A stretch of DNA of 7,816 bases from Burkholderiales bacterium (GTDB lineage Bacteria; Pseudomonadota; Gammaproteobacteria; Burkholderiales; Usitatibacteraceae): NCBI GenBank assembly GCA_025350945.1, contig JANXWW010000285.1, positions 1 through 7,816 on the forward strand, written 5' to 3'. Shown piece by piece: positions 5,442-7,816 of the stretch (positions are counted from its first letter, which is position 1; each line of letters begins with the position of its first letter). The position numbers and the translations under genes were made by a program. The notes below the pieces were generated by a model. The model ran no database searches. It was not told where the DNA came from and saw nothing but the letters and a program-made list of their open reading frames with translations.

Positions 5442-6974
5442 CTACTTGGCGGCATCGCTCGCCTTTAGTTGCGGAAACAAAATCACATCGCGAATCGATG
5501 GCGAATTGGTGAGCAGCATGACCAGACGATCAATGCCGATGCCTTCGCCAGCCGTCGGCGGCATGCCGTATTCAAGGGCGCGAACGTAGTCGGCGTCGTA
5601 GTGCATCGCTTCTTCATCACCCGCATCTTTGGCCGTTACCTGCGCCATGAAGCGCTCCGCCTGATCTTCCGCGTCGTTTAATTCGGAGAAGCCATTGGCC
5701 AATTCGCGACCCGCGATGAAGAGCTCGAACCGATCAGTGGTGTGTGGTGTTTTGTCGTTGCGGCGCGCGAGTGGCGAAACTTCAGCGGGGTAGTCGATGA
5801 TGAATGTCGGCTGAATCAATTTTGCTTCAGCGGTTTCTTCAAACAACATCAATTGCAATTCGCCCACGCTGTGTGTGGGCTTGATTTGCACGTGCAATTT
5901 TTTGAGCGACGTACGTAAAATTTCGATGTCATTCAAATCTGTATTTGCAAATTCGGGACAATACTTTTTGACGGCTTCAGGCATGGTGATGCGAGCAAAT
6001 GGTTTTGCAAAATCGATTTCATATTCGCCATAAGTGAATGCGGTTTTGCCCAACACATGCGTGCTCACCGCGCGAAACATTTCCTCTGTGAAATCCATCA
6101 AGTGATGATAATCACGCCATGCGATGTAGAACTCCATCATCGTGAATTCAGGATTGTGGCGAACCGAAATTCCTTCATTGCGAAAGCTACGGTTAATCTC
6201 AAACACGCGTTCAAAGCCGCCGACAATCAGGCGCTTCAGATACAGCTCCGGCGCGATGCGCAAATACATTTGCATGTCGAGCGAATTATGATGCGTGATA
6301 AATGGCTTCGCCGCCGCGCCGCCCGGGATCGGGTGCAGCATCGGCGTTTCCACTTCAAGATAACCGGCATCCACCATAAAGCTGCGAATCGAGTGGACAA
6401 TTTTCGAGCGCATTCTAAATGTTTCACGCACATCAGGATTGGTGATGAGATCGACATAGCGCATTCGATAGCGCTGCTCGGTGTCAGTCAAGCCGTGAAA
6501 TTTTTCAGGCAGTGGCCGCAGTGATTTTGTGATCAGGCGAAGGGACGTCACATGAATCGATAACTCACCGACTTTAGTTTTAAACAATCGACCTTCAGCG
6601 CCCAGAATATCGCCCATGTCGTAATGCTTGAATTCTTCGAGTGCTTCTACGCCGAGATCGTTCATGGTGATGTAAAGCTGAATCTGTGATGACTGATCCT
6701 GAATTGTCGCAAACGCGGCCTTGCCCATCACACGCTTTAACATCATGCGGCCAGCGACTGTTACTTGCACTGGCGTGGCGGCCTCCAATTCTTCTTTTGA
6801 TTTTTCGCCATACGTCGCCGCTAATTCTGCGGCATTGTGTTCAGGACGAAAATCATTGGGGAAGGGGTTCTCACCTTTTGATTTTGCGTGGGCGCGGATC
6901 GCAGCCAGTTTTTGACGACGCTCGGCGATAACGTGATTTTCGTCTTGGGGCGAGGTTTGGTTTTGTTCAGACAT
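5442..6974 (-). CDS. lysS: Lysyl-tRNA synthetase, class II
   Basis: The 510-residue cytoplasmic enzyme activates lysine with ATP and charges tRNA-Lys. An N-terminal OB-fold anticodon-binding domain spans about 70-150 (VTVAGRMMLKRVMGKAAFAT). The class II catalytic core follows: motif 1 near 197-212 (DAGYLEVETPML), then GGAAAKPFITHHN, motif 2 near 254-283 (FERVFEINRSFRNEGIS, RHNPEFTMMEFY) and motif 3 near 470-490 (GMPPTAGEGIGIDRLVMLL). ANGFSELND at 426-434 is also typical of LysS. The length is normal and the gene appears intact. ATG at 6974 is preceded by GGATC about seven bases upstream. It is the last gene of a minus-strand run after the flavoprotein gene (33 bases apart) and may be co-transcribed, or served by the weak internal promoter at 7005-7032. 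Confidence 0.97.
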   Translation of the reverse strand: MSEQNQTSPQDENHVIAERRQKLAAIRAHAKSKGENPFPNDFRPEHNAAELAATYGEKSKEELEAATPVQVTVAGRMMLKRVMGKAAFATIQDQSSQIQLYITMNDLGVEALEEFKHYDMGDILGAEGRLFKTKVGELSIHVTSLRLITKSLRPLPEKFHGLTDTEQRYRMRYVDLITNPDVRETFRMRSKIVHSIRSFMVDAGYLEVETPMLHPIPGGAAAKPFITHHNSLDMQMYLRIAPELYLKRLIVGGFERVFEINRSFRNEGISVRHNPEFTMMEFYIAWRDYHHLMDFTEEMFRAVSTHVLGKTAFTYGEYEIDFAKPFARITMPEAVKKYCPEFANTDLNDIEILRTSLKKLHVQIKPTHSVGELQLMLFEETAEAKLIQPTFIIDYPAEVSPLARRNDKTPHTTDRFELFIAGRELANGFSELNDAEDQAERFMAQVTAKDAGDEEAMHYDADYVRALEYGMPPTAGEGIGIDRLVMLLTNSPSIRDVILFPQLKASDAAK

Positions 6975-7004
6975 ATTTGATCCAGGCTTAAAAAATTTTT
7001 GAGG

Positions 7005-7032
7005 TTTATGGTTGCAACCAATTTGATTTCAA
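7005..7032 (-). promoter_or_regulatory. Possible internal promoter for lysS
   Basis: On the minus strand TTGAAA (7032-7027), a 16-base spacer and CATAAA (7010-7005). The spacer contains the 12-bp palindrome TGGTTGCAACCA (7009-7020), an operator-like position. The boxes overlap the last codons of the upstream gene, so codon constraint may explain them. Confidence 0.25.
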
Positions 7033-7593
7033 CACGCCATCTTGCCAGGCAAACAACGCACGTCGATTTCCTCCGGCATTAAGATAAATCCATTCCAGCG
7101 AATCAACTTCAACCATCGCCACCGCGAAATTTTCGCGACCCTCTTCACTGGATTGCGGTGCATCGCCTGGTGCATCAACAACATGGCCGGGCACATTTTT
7201 TACGCTATAAGCCGCACGCGATTCAGGCCGGGAATTGTTCCACGCATTGTCCGCAATCGCATCGCTGGTATGCAAATCCACATGCCCACCCACACGCAGT
7301 TGAATTTTTTTCGACGCGTCGTAACCCAACACGCACACGCGCGGATTTAATTTCCAGTGCTGCATTTTTGCCGTGCGCTGATCGGTATGAAATCGTATCG
7401 TTCGCGCTTCGCGATCCACTGCTCGCAAAATCATCGTGCGGGCTTGCGGATTGCCTGATTCATCCACGCTCGTGACCACCGGCGCGTGAAATGCAGAGTG
7501 TCGATCCACAGTGCCACGTCCCCAAAGCTGCCACGCCGTATCGAGCGAAGCGGCGAGATCGTTGTAAAACGCGGGCGGTGATTGCGTCGTCAT
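7006..7593 (-). CDS. Pyridoxamine 5'-phosphate oxidase family flavoprotein (FMN-binding split barrel)
   Basis: The product has 195 residues from ATG at 7593. It resembles the pyridoxamine-phosphate-oxidase-like (Alr4036-type) proteins, FMN-binding split-barrel proteins of mostly unproven substrate. Visible marks: PVVTSVDESGNPQARTMILR (38-57), where R52 and R57 match the FMN-phosphate-binding strand; IRFHTDQRTAKMQHW (66-80), the FHT-x4-AK FMN loop; and the C-terminal FAWQDGVLKSNWLQP, like the RL-x-P tail region of PdxH. It differs enough from true PdxH that I do not assign that symbol. The start lies two bases after the stop codon of the upstream transporter gene; a GTG at 7641 would give a longer product overlapping it and is less likely. 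Translational coupling with the transporter is plausible. Confidence 0.82.
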   Translation of the reverse strand: MTTQSPPAFYNDLAASLDTAWQLWGRGTVDRHSAFHAPVVTSVDESGNPQARTMILRAVDREARTIRFHTDQRTAKMQHWKLNPRVCVLGYDASKKIQLRVGGHVDLHTSDAIADNAWNNSRPESRAAYSVKNVPGHVVDAPGDAPQSSEEGRENFAVAMVEVDSLEWIYLNAGGNRRALFAWQDGVLKSNWLQP

Positions 7594-7595
7594 GA

Positions 7596-7816
7596 TTACG
7601 GTTGCTGTTTCCAGGTCATCAAGCCAATACCGGCAAGGCACAATATAATGCCCGCAAGCTTCACAACAGATAATGATTCACGAAAAAATAGTGCGCCAAT
7701 CACGAGTGTGGAAACGGCCACCACTGAAGCCGTCAACACCGCCGCTGATGAAAGTTCCGCACCACCACGATACGCGAGCAGAAAGCCGATCTCAATCATG
7801 ACGATGCTGGCGGCTA
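7596..7816 (-). CDS. DMT/EamA-family transporter, C-terminal end (partial at window edge)
   Basis: The last 72 residues are visible; the 5' part lies beyond the window. The sequence is hydrophobic, with about three membrane segments. It ends FFRESLSVVKLAGIILCLAG then IGLMTWK, the typical last helix pair of EamA (drug/metabolite transporter, ten-helix) permeases, which usually carry ..E.l...k..G..li..Gi. at this place. Substrate cannot be predicted from this end. TAA at 7598-7596 is followed two bases later by the next gene, so the two are almost certainly co-transcribed. Confidence 0.75.
   Translation of the reverse strand, partial: AASIVMIEIGFLLAYRGGAELSSAAVLTASVVAVSTLVIGALFFRESLSVVKLAGIILCLAGIGLMTWKQQP

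Noticed and set aside
6057..6524. 155-residue plus-strand open frame inside lysS, and similar long frames at 388-717, 2908-3261 and 7042-7475
   Set aside because: They are antisense or out-of-frame shadows of well-supported genes, with His/Arg-rich low-complexity translations and no recognisable motifs or ribosome sites.
1..7816. CRISPR array, tRNA, rRNA, prophage or transposase gene
   Set aside because: I saw no regular spacer-repeat array, no tRNA-like fold and no mobile-element protein on either strand; the short repeats found are too few and too small.

Overview
The window looks like ordinary chromosomal DNA of a gammaproteobacterium of moderate G+C content. This rests on the style of the LysS, the secreted M4 protease, the OafA-type acyltransferase and the sigma70-like promoters. 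The genus is not recognisable by eye, and the lineage is inferred, not demonstrated.

Layout, left to right. (1) Positions 1-1073, minus strand: the N-terminal third of a large MmeI-like (type IIL) restriction-methylation enzyme. Its frame is cut by one TGA at 327-329, exactly where relatives carry a conserved Trp before the FNGGLF motif; the frame then stays open to the window edge. (2) Positions 1074-1775: a degraded, repeat-rich stretch. A class C beta-lactamase-like serine hydrolase (1372-1641, plus) is cut off just after its SxxK motif, and its stop codon lies inside a 66-bp palindromic element (1633-1698). A diverged relative of that element lies at 1150-1206 in the same orientation. Three AAACATGT words and five 7-bp tandem repeats lie nearby. 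(3) Positions 1776-2042, minus: an unrecognised 88-aa exported or membrane-anchored small protein. Its mature part carries two copies of a TonB-box-like motif, LDTIVVTA-[PS]-R, whose codons differ almost only at synonymous positions. It has a good Shine-Dalgarno, a plausible promoter and an A/C-rich leader. (4) Positions 2255-3331, plus: an integral-membrane O-acyltransferase, divergent from the small gene. (5) Positions 3524-5275, plus: a secreted thermolysin-family (M4) metalloprotease with propeptide domains, all catalytic residues and its own likely promoter. It ends at a strong terminator (5302-5342) that can also serve the convergent lysS. (6) Positions 5442-7816, minus: a compact co-directional run of a DMT/EamA transporter (C-terminal end only), a pyridoxamine-phosphate-oxidase-like flavoprotein and lysS, with gaps of 2 and 33 bases.

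The genes do not form one pathway. Two are envelope or secretion functions (acyltransferase, M4 protease), lysS is housekeeping, and the left end is a decaying accessory zone. The best candidate for something undescribed is the small duplicated TonB-box protein. A peptide that presents TonB boxes without a receptor barrel could in principle bind or titrate TonB-type energy transducers, but that function is purely inferred. Next in interest are the disabled restriction enzyme and the palindromic element that supplies the stop codon of the truncated hydrolase.
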